DNA of 17,978 nt from an uncultured Faecalibacterium sp. (lineage in GTDB: Bacteria; Bacillota; Clostridia; Oscillospirales; Ruminococcaceae). Position numbers and translations under genes: made by a program. The stretch covers positions 1-17,978 of the forward strand of contig CAKTFD010000043.1 in NCBI GenBank assembly GCA_934553285.1. The letters are read 5' to 3'. Below the pieces are notes generated by a model. The model made no database searches. It had not been told where the DNA came from and saw only the letters and a program-made list of their open reading frames with translations. Shown piece after piece: positions 1 through 6,250 of the stretch (position 1 is the stretch's first letter; each line of letters starts with the position of its first letter).

Positions 1-587
1 GTCTGCTTTGCTTCCTGCTTCATCTTGCGGCTGCCCAGGTGCACCAGCGGCAGCTTGCCCTCCTTGCAGATGGGGCATTCCTCCGGGGTATAGTTGGGCA
101 GGTCCAGTTTCAGGGCGCTGGCCAGGATGGGGATGGGCGACGGAGCCTCGGGCTTGGTGCGGTCCACCACGCAGGTAATGCCCAGGCAGATGCCGCCGGC
201 CTCTTCGATAACGCGCTTGGTCTCCAGAGAGGAGATGCCGGTGGTCACCACATCCTCTGCGATGATGCACTTTTCACCCGGGTGGATGGCAAAGCGCTTG
301 AGGCACATCACGTTATCCACGCGCTCGGTAAAGATAGCGCGCTTGCCGGTCTGGCGGGCCAGCTCGTAGGCATACACGATGCCGCCCATGGCAGGGCCGA
401 CGATGACATCCACATCCAGCTCTTTGACCTTATCGGCCACAGCCTTCATCACCTCGGCGCAGCGGTCCGGGTACTGCTGCAGATAAGCCATCTGGCAGTA
501 TGCACCGGAATGGCGGCCGGAAGACAGCAGAAAATGGCCTTCCAGGAATGCGTCACAGCTCTTCAAAATTTCAAGTGCTTCACTCAT
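1..587 (-). CDS. pyrE: Orotate phosphoribosyltransferase (3' end outside window)
   Basis: The gene transfers orotate onto PRPP to make OMP, the fifth step of de novo UMP synthesis in the cytoplasm. The visible 195 codons run from ATG at 587 to the window edge with no stop. The PRPP-binding loop is clear at residues 108-120 (IIAEDVVTTGISS, acidic pair E111/D112), preceded by a VIVGPAMGGI segment near residues 61-70 typical of type I phosphoribosyltransferases. The C-terminal part has a CPIC Cys pair followed by a basic tail, as in the Thermus/Firmicute PyrE subgroup. An AGGGAGAA ribosome binding site at 593-600 supports the start. It lies 139 bp after pyrD with no terminator between, so it can be read from the operon and also from its own promoter at 635-663. 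The family is certain; only the last few residues are missing. Confidence 0.95.
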   Translation of the reverse strand, partial: MSEALEILKSCDAFLEGHFLLSSGRHSGAYCQMAYLQQYPDRCAEVMKAVADKVKELDVDVIVGPAMGGIVYAYELARQTGKRAIFTERVDNVMCLKRFAIHPGEKCIIAEDVVTTGISSLETKRVIEEAGGICLGITCVVDRTKPEAPSPIPILASALKLDLPNYTPEECPICKEGKLPLVHLGSRKMKQEAKQ

Positions 588-634
588 TGTACTTCTCCCT
601 CTCTTTTAAAACAGTTTCTATTCTTTTGGTTGGT

Positions 635-663
635 ATTGTACCACGCTTTGACAGTATTTGCAA
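635..663 (-). promoter_or_regulatory. Promoter of pyrE
   Basis: Minus-strand sigma-70-type promoter in an AT-rich gap: -35 TTGCAA (658-663), 17-bp spacer, -10 TACAAT (635-640). It would start pyrE mRNA about 40 nt before the ATG. It gives pyrE transcription that does not pass through the attenuator ahead of pyrC. Confidence 0.65.
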
Positions 664-726
664 ATTTATGCATTACTTTTCATTATATGCGTATAAATAA
701 TGGTTTTTCCTGATATTCTTGCAGTT

Positions 727-1653
727 TTATTCTGCGCAGCGGGCACAGCCGCGGATCTCGTCCAGCGTTTTTACGCCGTTTTTATCCATCCAGGCTGCCA
801 TCTCGTCCGCAATGGTCTCCATGGCGCGGGGGTTTGCAAAGTTTGCAGCGCCCACCTGCACTGCCGCTGCGCCTGCCATGATGAACTCCAGCGCATCGCG
901 GCCGGTAGCAATGCCGCCCAGGCCCACCACCGGGATGTTTACTGCACCCACGGCCTGCCATACCATGCGCAGGGCGATGGGGCGCACCGCCGGGCCGGAC
1001 AGACCCGCAAAGATGTTATTGAACACCGGGCGGCGCTTTTCCAGATCGATGGCGCAGGCCTGGAAGGTGTTGGTCAGGCTGATGGCATCCGCACCGGCTG
1101 CTTCCACAGCCTTGCACATTGCAGGGATGTTTTCCGCCTGGGGGCTTAACTTGACCATCAGGGGCTTTTTGCAGGCAGCGCGCACCATACGCACCACCTC
1201 ACCGGCAGCCTCGGCCTTTACGCCGTAGGCCATGCCGCCCACCTTGACGTTGGGGCAGGAGATGTTCAGCTCCACGATGTCCACAGCGCTCTCGCTCAGC
1301 ATCGCGGCACCCTCCACATACTCTTCCTCGCTGTGGCCGCCCAGATTTGCGATGGCCACCGTGCCGTATTTCTGCTTCAATTCCAGCATCTCGGGCAGCT
1401 CCACATCGATAAAGTGCTGCACGCCGGGGTTCTGCAGGCCGATGCTGTTGATAAGGCCGGAGGGGGTCTCCCACAGGCGCTCGCCCTTGTTGCCGTACTG
1501 GCCGTGCAGGGTAAGGCCCTTGCCGGAGATGCCGCCGATCTTTGCAAAATCGGCCAGCTCCTCGTACTCCACACCGTAGCCCACAGTGCCGGATGCACCG
1601 ATGACCGGGCTGTTCATCACAAAGCCCAGCAGGTTGGTTTTCAGGTCTGCCAT
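727..1653 (-). CDS. pyrD: Dihydroorotate dehydrogenase B, catalytic subunit
   Basis: A 308-residue FMN-dependent TIM-barrel enzyme that oxidises dihydroorotate to orotate. It is the type 1B form, which works with PyrK and uses NAD+. The catalytic cysteine is C133 in ELNISCPNVK. The FMN/substrate segment GKGLTL (K45) and the substrate loop NSIGLQNPG (69-77) are present, and GLGGI near residue 245 fits the phosphate-binding end of the barrel. Length is normal for the family. The ATG overlaps the pyrK stop codon by one base (TGATG), with GGAGGT at 1663-1668 as ribosome binding site, so translation is probably coupled to pyrK. Assignment to 1B rests on the Cys base and on the adjacent pyrK. Confidence 0.96.
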   Translation of the reverse strand: MADLKTNLLGFVMNSPVIGASGTVGYGVEYEELADFAKIGGISGKGLTLHGQYGNKGERLWETPSGLINSIGLQNPGVQHFIDVELPEMLELKQKYGTVAIANLGGHSEEEYVEGAAMLSESAVDIVELNISCPNVKVGGMAYGVKAEAAGEVVRMVRAACKKPLMVKLSPQAENIPAMCKAVEAAGADAISLTNTFQACAIDLEKRRPVFNNIFAGLSGPAVRPIALRMVWQAVGAVNIPVVGLGGIATGRDALEFIMAGAAAVQVGAANFANPRAMETIADEMAAWMDKNGVKTLDEIRGCARCAE

Positions 1654-2426
1654 CAGAAGAACACCTCCGTTGCGTCAAATACAGGGCCGTTCTTGCACAC
1701 GCTCTTGCCCTCGCCGCCCTTGGTCTCGCAGGTGCAGCCAAGGCAGGCACCAATGCCGCAGGCCATCTTCTTTTCCATGCTCACAAAGCAGGGGGTGCCT
1801 TTTTCGGCACACAGGCGGGCGGCGTTCTTCATCATGACCGTGGGGCCGCACACCAGCACCACGTCGTAGTCGGCGGGGTCGTACAGCTGGGTGACAAAGC
1901 CGTGGAAGCCCACCGCGCCGGTGTCGGTGGACACCTTGACGAGGTTTGCGATCTCGCGGTACTCCTCCATGCAGTAGGGGGCATCCCGGAAGCCGAAGAA
2001 CACATCCGGCTTCACGCCTGCCGCTGCCAGCTCGCGGGTGAGCTGGAACATGGGCGCAGTGCCGATGCCGCCGCCCACCACAGCGATTTTTTTGTACTTG
2101 CTCAGGATGTCCGGCACATCAAAGCCGTTGCCCATAGGGCCGGTGAGCTGGAAGGTATCCTTCATTTTGAGCTGCGCGATCTTTTCAGTGCCCTCGCCCA
2201 CCACCTGATACAGAAACTCGATGGTGCTGCTGTCCGGGTTCCAGCGGTGCACGCTGATGGGCCGGGACAGGAAGGGGGCTTCGTCGGCACCCCAGGCACG
2301 CAGGGTGAAGAACTGGCCTGCGTGAGGGGCGTGGCTGCGGTCGGGCCAGACCACGGTCAGCAGGCGGATGTCCGGGGCAATGACCTCATTGCGCAGGACG
2401 GTGGCTTCACAGCAGGCTGCACGCAT
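1653..2426 (-). CDS. pyrK: Dihydroorotate dehydrogenase B, electron-transfer subunit
   Basis: Flavoprotein/iron-sulfur subunit (257 residues) that passes electrons from PyrD's FMN to NAD+. The ferredoxin-reductase-like FAD site shows RPIS at 55-58. The NAD-binding segment is GGGIGTAPM at 118-126. The C-terminal [2Fe-2S] ligands fit C223-x4-C228-x2-C231 and C244, the PyrK pattern. A TTG at 2432 is also in frame, but it is only 3 nt from AAGGAGG (2436-2442), whereas the ATG at 2426 is 9 nt away, so ATG is preferred. The start overlaps the end of pyrF by 20 nt and the stop overlaps pyrD by 1 nt, indicating tight translational coupling in the operon. Confidence 0.95.
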   Translation of the reverse strand: MRAACCEATVLRNEVIAPDIRLLTVVWPDRSHAPHAGQFFTLRAWGADEAPFLSRPISVHRWNPDSSTIEFLYQVVGEGTEKIAQLKMKDTFQLTGPMGNGFDVPDILSKYKKIAVVGGGIGTAPMFQLTRELAAAGVKPDVFFGFRDAPYCMEEYREIANLVKVSTDTGAVGFHGFVTQLYDPADYDVVLVCGPTVMMKNAARLCAEKGTPCFVSMEKKMACGIGACLGCTCETKGGEGKSVCKNGPVFDATEVFF

Positions 2427-3273
2427 GGGCAATGGCCTCCTTCATGTTCACACACTCGTTGTAAGCGGCCTCGTCAAAAGCAACGCCCGGCTGCTTTTTG
2501 TAAGCCAGCAGGATGCCGCGGCTGGAGTTTACCACGCCGCCGTTGCCGCGGGTCAGATACTGGGCGATATCCTCGGCCTTGCCGCCCTGTGCGCCGTAGC
2601 CGGGGATCAGGAAGAAGCTGTCCTGATACTTTGCGCGGATCTCGGTAGCTTCCTCGATGTGGGTGCCGCCGATGACCAGGCCGATGGAGGAGTAGCCGTG
2701 CTCGCCCATGTAGTCCTTGCCCAGGGCGTTCAGCTTATCGCCCACCAGGTCGTAGACATGGCGGCCGTCGGCCAGCTTCTCGTACTCAAAATCCTTGGCG
2801 CCGCCGTTGGAGGTGCGGCAGAGCACAAACATGCCCTTGCCCTGCTTTTCGGCGTAGGGCAGGTAGGGGCTGATGGAGTCCAGGCCCATGTAGGGGGCCA
2901 GGGTGACGAAGTCGGCCTCAAAATCACCGGTAAAGTGGCCCATGGCGTACATCTCGGCAGTCTTGGCGATATCGCCGCGCTTGATGTCTGCGATCACCGG
3001 CACACCGGCTTCCCGCACAGCCCGCAGGGTGTCGGCATAGGCCTTCATGCCTTCCATGCCCAGAGACTCGTAGTAGGCGATCTGCACCTTGTAGCAGCCC
3101 GCCACAGCCTTGGTGGCATCGATCAGCTTCTGGTTGAAGCGCACGATATTCTCGCCGCGGGTCAGGGTGCTGTCCACAAAATCAGCGGGCAGGTAGCTGA
3201 AATCGGTATCCAGACCCACGCACACCGGGCCGCGTGCTTCCACTGCTTCGTAGAGTTTGTCCATGTTCGTCAT
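2407..3273 (-). CDS. pyrF: Orotidine 5'-phosphate decarboxylase (type 2)
   Basis: Converts OMP to UMP, the last step of the pathway. The 288-residue length and sequence fit the longer type 2 (mycobacterial-type) family, not the ~230-residue E. coli form. The catalytic array DIKRGD is at residues 96-101 (D96, K98, D101), preceded by VCVGLDTDF near the N-terminus, which holds the first substrate Asp. The start at 3273 has AGGAGGA at 3281-3287, spacing 7; a second in-frame ATG three codons later is too far from it. It follows pyrC after a 101-nt gap with an AT-rich stretch near 3294-3310 but no convincing promoter, so it most likely belongs to the pyrC transcript. Confidence 0.96.
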   Translation of the reverse strand: MTNMDKLYEAVEARGPVCVGLDTDFSYLPADFVDSTLTRGENIVRFNQKLIDATKAVAGCYKVQIAYYESLGMEGMKAYADTLRAVREAGVPVIADIKRGDIAKTAEMYAMGHFTGDFEADFVTLAPYMGLDSISPYLPYAEKQGKGMFVLCRTSNGGAKDFEYEKLADGRHVYDLVGDKLNALGKDYMGEHGYSSIGLVIGGTHIEEATEIRAKYQDSFFLIPGYGAQGGKAEDIAQYLTRGNGGVVNSSRGILLAYKKQPGVAFDEAAYNECVNMKEAIAHACSLL

Positions 3274-3374
3274 TTGGGTGTCCTCCTGTAGGTTTTTATA
3301 TATAAATACATTGTAACGATGGTATTTGCGCAGGCGTCCCAGGCCTGAACGGCTCGACTGCGGGAGTCTGCGGC

Positions 3375-4565
3375 TTACGCCTGTGCCTGATAGGTGACCT
3401 TGCCGGCCTTGATGGTGGCATACACCTTGCCGTACAGCTGTGCGCCGTCAAAGGGGGTGTTGTGGGACTTGGAGTGCAGTTTTTCCTTCTCCACGGTGTA
3501 GGGGGTGTCCAGATCCACCAGCACAAAGTCGGCATCGCAGCCCGGCTCCAGCTGGCCCTTGGCAAGGCCCAGGATCTCGGCAGGGCGGGTACTCATCAGA
3601 TGCACCAGCATCTCCAGCGGCAGGCCTTCCTGCCTGCACAGCTTGGTGTAGCACACGCCGAAAGCGGTCTCGCTGCCCACCATGCCGGCCATGCCTTTCA
3701 GCTTATCTTCCTCGGAGTGCGGTGCGTGGTCGGTAGCGATGGCATCCACGATGCCGGTGCGGATGCCTTCCACCAGTGCTTCCACATCGTCGGCGGTGCG
3801 GATGGGCGGGTTGACCCGGTAATCGCAGCTGTCATTGGTGAACCACAGGTGGTGGGGGGTCACCTCGCAGGTAACGGGTGCGCCCCGCAGCTTTGCCATC
3901 CGGATGGCGTCCAGCGCCCCCCGGGTGGACACGTGGCACATGTGCAGCCGGGTCTGGTAATACTCGCTCAGCCAGCAGTTGCGCACGGTCTCGATATCCT
4001 CGGCCAGGCGGTAGTCCCAGGGGCTGATCTCCATATCCTCGGCGTGGCTCATCACGGTGATATCCTTCTGGGTGCAGATGGCAAAGGCTCTGGCCATGGT
4101 GGCATTATCCTGCACGCCGTGGCCATCCTCGGTGATGAACTTTACACTGGCAGGCAGGGTCTTGAGGTGGTCGATGCTCACGCCGTCAAAGTTTTCGGTG
4201 ATGGAAACGGTCTGGTTTGCATCGCACAGCCCCACCTCGGCAGCCTTCTGCTCCACCAGCATCGCCTGTGCGGCAGAGGAGCAGACCGGTTTTGTGTTGG
4301 GCATCAGGTTTACAAAGGTGTAGCCGCCCGCCGCAGCTGCGCGGCTGCCGGTCTCGATATCCTCTTTATACTCAAAACCGGGGGTACGCCAGTGGCAGTG
4401 CAGGTCCACAAATGCGGGCAGTACGGTCAGCCCACCGGCATCCACCACCGTTTCGTTCTCGGCAGCCAGAGCGGAAAGATCCTGCCCTACGGCAGCGATC
4501 TTTCCATCCTTTACATAGATCTCGAGCGGTCGTCCTTCGGTGTTCACAGCGTTTGTCAGCAGCAT
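3375..4565 (-). CDS. pyrC: Dihydroorotase
   Basis: Cyclises carbamoyl-aspartate to dihydroorotate. It is an amidohydrolase of 396 residues. The zinc ligands DLHCHWR (H56, H58) open the barrel, followed by H174 (MSHAED), H211 (HVST), the VTPHH segment (235-239) and the ATDHAPH motif with the catalytic D279. This is the class I dihydroorotase arrangement used as a free enzyme in Firmicutes. An upstream in-frame extension to 4655 is rejected because it would translate through the attenuator hairpin; the ATG at 4565 has AGGAGGG at 4573-4579 with spacing 7. It is the first structural gene of the operon and lies just behind the leader-peptide attenuator. pyrB, carA and carB are not in the window. 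Confidence 0.95.
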   Translation of the reverse strand: MLLTNAVNTEGRPLEIYVKDGKIAAVGQDLSALAAENETVVDAGGLTVLPAFVDLHCHWRTPGFEYKEDIETGSRAAAAGGYTFVNLMPNTKPVCSSAAQAMLVEQKAAEVGLCDANQTVSITENFDGVSIDHLKTLPASVKFITEDGHGVQDNATMARAFAICTQKDITVMSHAEDMEISPWDYRLAEDIETVRNCWLSEYYQTRLHMCHVSTRGALDAIRMAKLRGAPVTCEVTPHHLWFTNDSCDYRVNPPIRTADDVEALVEGIRTGIVDAIATDHAPHSEEDKLKGMAGMVGSETAFGVCYTKLCRQEGLPLEMLVHLMSTRPAEILGLAKGQLEPGCDADFVLVDLDTPYTVEKEKLHSKSHNTPFDGAQLYGKVYATIKAGKVTYQAQA

Positions 4566-4605
4566 CGCGGTTCCCTCCTGTAATGTTATTTTTTGTAGGG
4601 TACAT

Positions 4606-4650
4606 GCCCGAAAACGGGCAAAAAAAAACTTTTCCCCGCAAAGGGAAAAG
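4606..4650 (-). terminator. Attenuator of the pyr operon with second hairpin
   Basis: Minus strand. An 8-bp stem CTTTTCCC/GGGAAAAG (4643-4650 with 4629-4636), 6-nt loop, then nine T residues (4620-4628): a textbook intrinsic terminator. It begins one base after the leader-peptide stop codon and lies upstream of pyrC, so it can only act as an attenuator. A second small hairpin, GCCCG-TTTT-CGGGC (4606-4619), follows directly and leads to the pyrC ribosome binding site. A ribosome at the leader stop would cover the first arm and prevent the terminator from forming. Confidence 0.88.
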
Positions 4651-4651
4651 C

Positions 4652-4741
4652 TCATTGCGCAAAAAAAGGAAACAACGAAGCCACGGCAAAACCGGACGCG
4701 AACTGATTGTTCAGTTTCGGGCTATGGGCAGTGCACAGCAT
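4652..4741 (-). CDS. PyrL-like leader peptide of the pyr operon (29 aa)
   Basis: A short reading frame in the pyrC leader, between the promoter at 4784-4813 and the attenuator. The ATG at 4741 has a strong ribosome binding site AGGAG (4749-4753) with 7-nt spacing, so it is probably translated. It encodes 29 residues ending LFPFFAQ, with five Phe (three in the last six codons). The UUU codons form part of a U-rich tract. The TGA stop (4652-4654) is one base ahead of the terminator stem. By position and composition it corresponds to E. coli PyrL, whose translation is coupled to UTP-dependent RNA polymerase pausing; that role is inferred. The peptide itself probably has no function. No homologue was searched for. 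Confidence 0.8.
   Translation of the reverse strand: MLCTAHSPKLNNQFASGFAVASLFPFFAQ
4661..4716 (-). promoter_or_regulatory. Putative RNA polymerase pause hairpin and U-rich tract
   Basis: Inside the leader-peptide frame a perfect 6-bp hairpin AACTGA-ACAA-TCAGTT (4701-4716) is followed about 25 nt later by GTTGTTTCCTTTTTTT (4661-4676), which contains twelve T in sixteen. In E. coli pyrBI, a U-rich run before the attenuator slows RNA polymerase when UTP is low. These elements have the right order and spacing for the same job; the pausing itself is inferred. Confidence 0.55.
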
Positions 4742-4783
4742 GGTGTTTCTCCTTTTTTTGATCCTTGCATTTTCATTCGTATT

Positions 4784-4813
4784 ATTTTATCATAGAACCG
4801 CAAAATGTGTCAA
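4784..4813 (-). promoter_or_regulatory. Promoter of the pyr operon
   Basis: -35 TTGACA (4808-4813), 18-bp spacer, -10 TAAAAT (4784-4789) preceded by TGA, giving an extended -10 (TGnTAAAAT). Predicted RNA start near 4777, about 36 nt before the leader-peptide ATG. Confidence 0.8.
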
Positions 4814-4863
4814 TGCCCCGGCGCAGATCGCGTGGTAAAAGGTTTATGGCATCTCTCGCCGAA

Positions 4864-4884
4864 TTTTGGATACTCTATCCAAAA
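4864..4884. repeat. 21-bp perfect palindrome between pyrC and cysE promoters
   Basis: TTTTGGATA-CTC-TATCCAAAA, 9-bp arms around a 3-bp centre. It lies about 50 bp beyond the -35 of the pyr promoter and about 57 bp before the -35 of cysE. No T tract follows on either strand, so a terminator is unlikely; an operator for a dimeric regulator is the simplest reading. The rest of the 293-bp gap (4742-5034) holds the two divergent promoters and a GC-rich hairpin in the cysE leader. Confidence 0.55.
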
Positions 4885-4941
4885 CCCGGCCCGGCAGGCA
4901 AAAAAAGTGCCAGTTTGTTCCATCAATCCCTAGTGGCGCAC

Positions 4942-4970
4942 TGTACATTGTGCCCGGGCTGTGTTATTAT
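4942..4970 (+). promoter_or_regulatory. Promoter of cysE
   Basis: -35 TGTACA (4942-4947), 17-bp spacer, -10 TATTAT (4965-4970) preceded by TGT (extended -10). The -35 is the centre of an imperfect palindrome, CACTGTACATTGTG. The 5' UTR is about 58 nt and contains a hairpin CCCGCC-GCGCA-GGCGGG (4988-5004) without a T tract. Confidence 0.6.
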
Positions 4971-5034
4971 ATACGGTAACGAGGGTGCCCGCCGCGCAGG
5001 CGGGTGTTCGAGAGGAAAGAGAGGGTTATTCCGC

Positions 5035-5709
5035 ATGGGTTTACTTGAGGACGCGCGGAACATTCAGCGCAAGGACCCCGCCGCACGCAGTGTGCTGGAG
5101 GTGGTACTGCTGTATCCGGGATTCCACATCCTGGTCTATCACCGCATTGCGCACTGGCTGTATGAGCGCAAACACTTTTTTCTGGCACGATGGGTCAGCC
5201 AGCATGGCCGCCGCCGCACCGGCATCGAGATCCACCCCGGTGCCACCATCGGCAGATGTCTGTTCATCGACCACGGCATGGGCATCGTGTTCGGCGAGAC
5301 CTGTGAGATCGGGGATAACTGCACCATCTACCATGGCGTGACCCTGGGCGGCACCGGCAAGGACACCGGCAAGCGTCACCCCACCCTGGGCAACAACGTG
5401 CTCATCGGTGCAGGCACCAAGGTGCTTGGCCCGGTGTTCATCGGCGACAACGCCCGCATCGGCGCAGGCAGCGTAGTGCTGCGCAACCTGCCCGCCAACT
5501 GCACCGCCGTGGGCGTGCCTGCCGAGGTGGTACGCATCAACAACAAGGCTGTGAACCCCGCCGACGACCTGGATCAGCAGGATCTGCCGGATGTGGTGTC
5601 CCAGCGCCTGACCGACCTCGACCGCCGTCTCAGCCAGCTGGAAAAAGCCGCGCAGGGCGATATCCCGCCCACCGCCGCACAGATCGCCGCACGGCAGAAG
5701 AAACCGTAA
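5035..5709 (+). CDS. cysE: Serine O-acetyltransferase
   Basis: Acetylates L-serine with acetyl-CoA to O-acetylserine, the carbon skeleton for cysteine synthesis. The 224-residue protein is the short (EpsC/Bacillus CysE) form without the long N-terminal helical domain of E. coli CysE. A left-handed beta-helix of hexapeptide repeats starts near residue 63 (GIEIHPGATIG). The catalytic His is H80 in FIDH, and YHGVTLGGTGK (99-109) and the GVPAEVV end are typical. Residues 165-224 form a charged tail after the helix. An upstream in-frame ATG at 4765 would cross the promoter; the chosen ATG at 5035 has GAGGG at 5021-5025. It stands alone, divergent from the pyr operon, with its own promoter and terminator and no cysK next to it. 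Confidence 0.93.
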   Translation: MGLLEDARNIQRKDPAARSVLEVVLLYPGFHILVYHRIAHWLYERKHFFLARWVSQHGRRRTGIEIHPGATIGRCLFIDHGMGIVFGETCEIGDNCTIYHGVTLGGTGKDTGKRHPTLGNNVLIGAGTKVLGPVFIGDNARIGAGSVVLRNLPANCTAVGVPAEVVRINNKAVNPADDLDQQDLPDVVSQRLTDLDRRLSQLEKAAQGDIPPTAAQIAARQKKP

Positions 5710-5716
5710 CAAGAAT

Positions 5717-5765
5717 AAAACAGGTGTACCCCGGAGCGTTTTTCTCCAAAGGGTACACCTGTTTT
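5717..5765. terminator. Bidirectional terminator between cysE and the DUF3842 gene
   Basis: A 15-bp perfect stem, arms 5717-5731 and 5751-5765 (core ACAGGTGTACCC/GGGTACACCTGT), flanked by A-rich and T-rich ends. A small inner hairpin GGAG/CTCC sits in the loop. It serves two convergent genes and works in both directions. Confidence 0.9.
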
Positions 5766-5822
5766 GATTTATTCTTTTCGCGCCAGAAGCGCTGCTGCCA
5801 AAAAGGCCTTAGGGATACACTT

Positions 5823-6242
5823 TCAGCACCCTTGTCCGGCGCAGAGGGCTTTCACCTTCTGCACCGCCGCCGCCACCAGGCTGCCGATAGGCTGGTCGGG
5901 CACGCCGACGATATAGTTTTCGCAGTGGTTCACCGGGATCAGCACCCGGGTGGCGCTGCTCTGGCAGACCGCTGCCGCCATGGCAGGGGTGATCTCGCCC
6001 AGCAGCGCATCCGCGATGACGATGCCGATGGGGCCTACGATGATGTCCGCACTGCGGCAGTTTACCACTACGGCGTTTTCGCCGGTGGCAGCGCGCGTGG
6101 CACCCGCCTTATGCATGGCCTGCGCGGCCAGACTGTTGGTGCCCACGGCCACCAGCCGGATATCCGGGCACTGGGTGCTGAGCGCAGCCACCAGCTGGCG
6201 CCCCAGGCCCCCGCCCTGCCCGTCGATCACAAGCACGTTCAT
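5823..6242 (-). CDS. DUF3842 family protein
   Basis: A 139-residue soluble protein of the uncharacterised DUF3842 family found in Clostridia. The N-terminus MNVLVIDGQGGGLG is a beta-strand followed by a glycine-rich loop, like a nucleotide-binding Rossmann start. A second conserved-looking block, DIIVGPIGIVIADALLGEITP, lies near residues 65-85, and PVNHCENYIVG carries a His/Cys pair near residue 105. No transmembrane segment or signal peptide is seen. The gene follows the M20 dipeptidase gene by 8 nt, and its ribosome binding site (GAGGTG) overlaps that gene's TGA, so the two are translationally linked. A biochemical function is not known; cofactor or nucleotide binding is only a guess from the glycine loop. 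Confidence 0.85.
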   Translation of the reverse strand: MNVLVIDGQGGGLGRQLVAALSTQCPDIRLVAVGTNSLAAQAMHKAGATRAATGENAVVVNCRSADIIVGPIGIVIADALLGEITPAMAAAVCQSSATRVLIPVNHCENYIVGVPDQPIGSLVAAAVQKVKALCAGQGC

Positions 6243-6250
6243 GCCGCACC

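Noticed and set aside
4566..4655. Longer PyrC starting at 4655
   Set aside because: The extension is read from the attenuator hairpin and lacks a ribosome binding site; ATG 4565 has AGGAGGG.
4606..4760. PyrR-dependent attenuation or Phe-specific attenuation
   Set aside because: No PyrR-type loop and no competing antiterminator fold are seen. The Phe codons follow from the U-rich tract, and control of pyrimidine genes by phenylalanine makes no metabolic sense.
4971..5034. T-box leader for cysE
   Set aside because: The leader is only about 60 nt and has no T-box sequence (AGGGTGG) or terminator; just one GC-rich hairpin.
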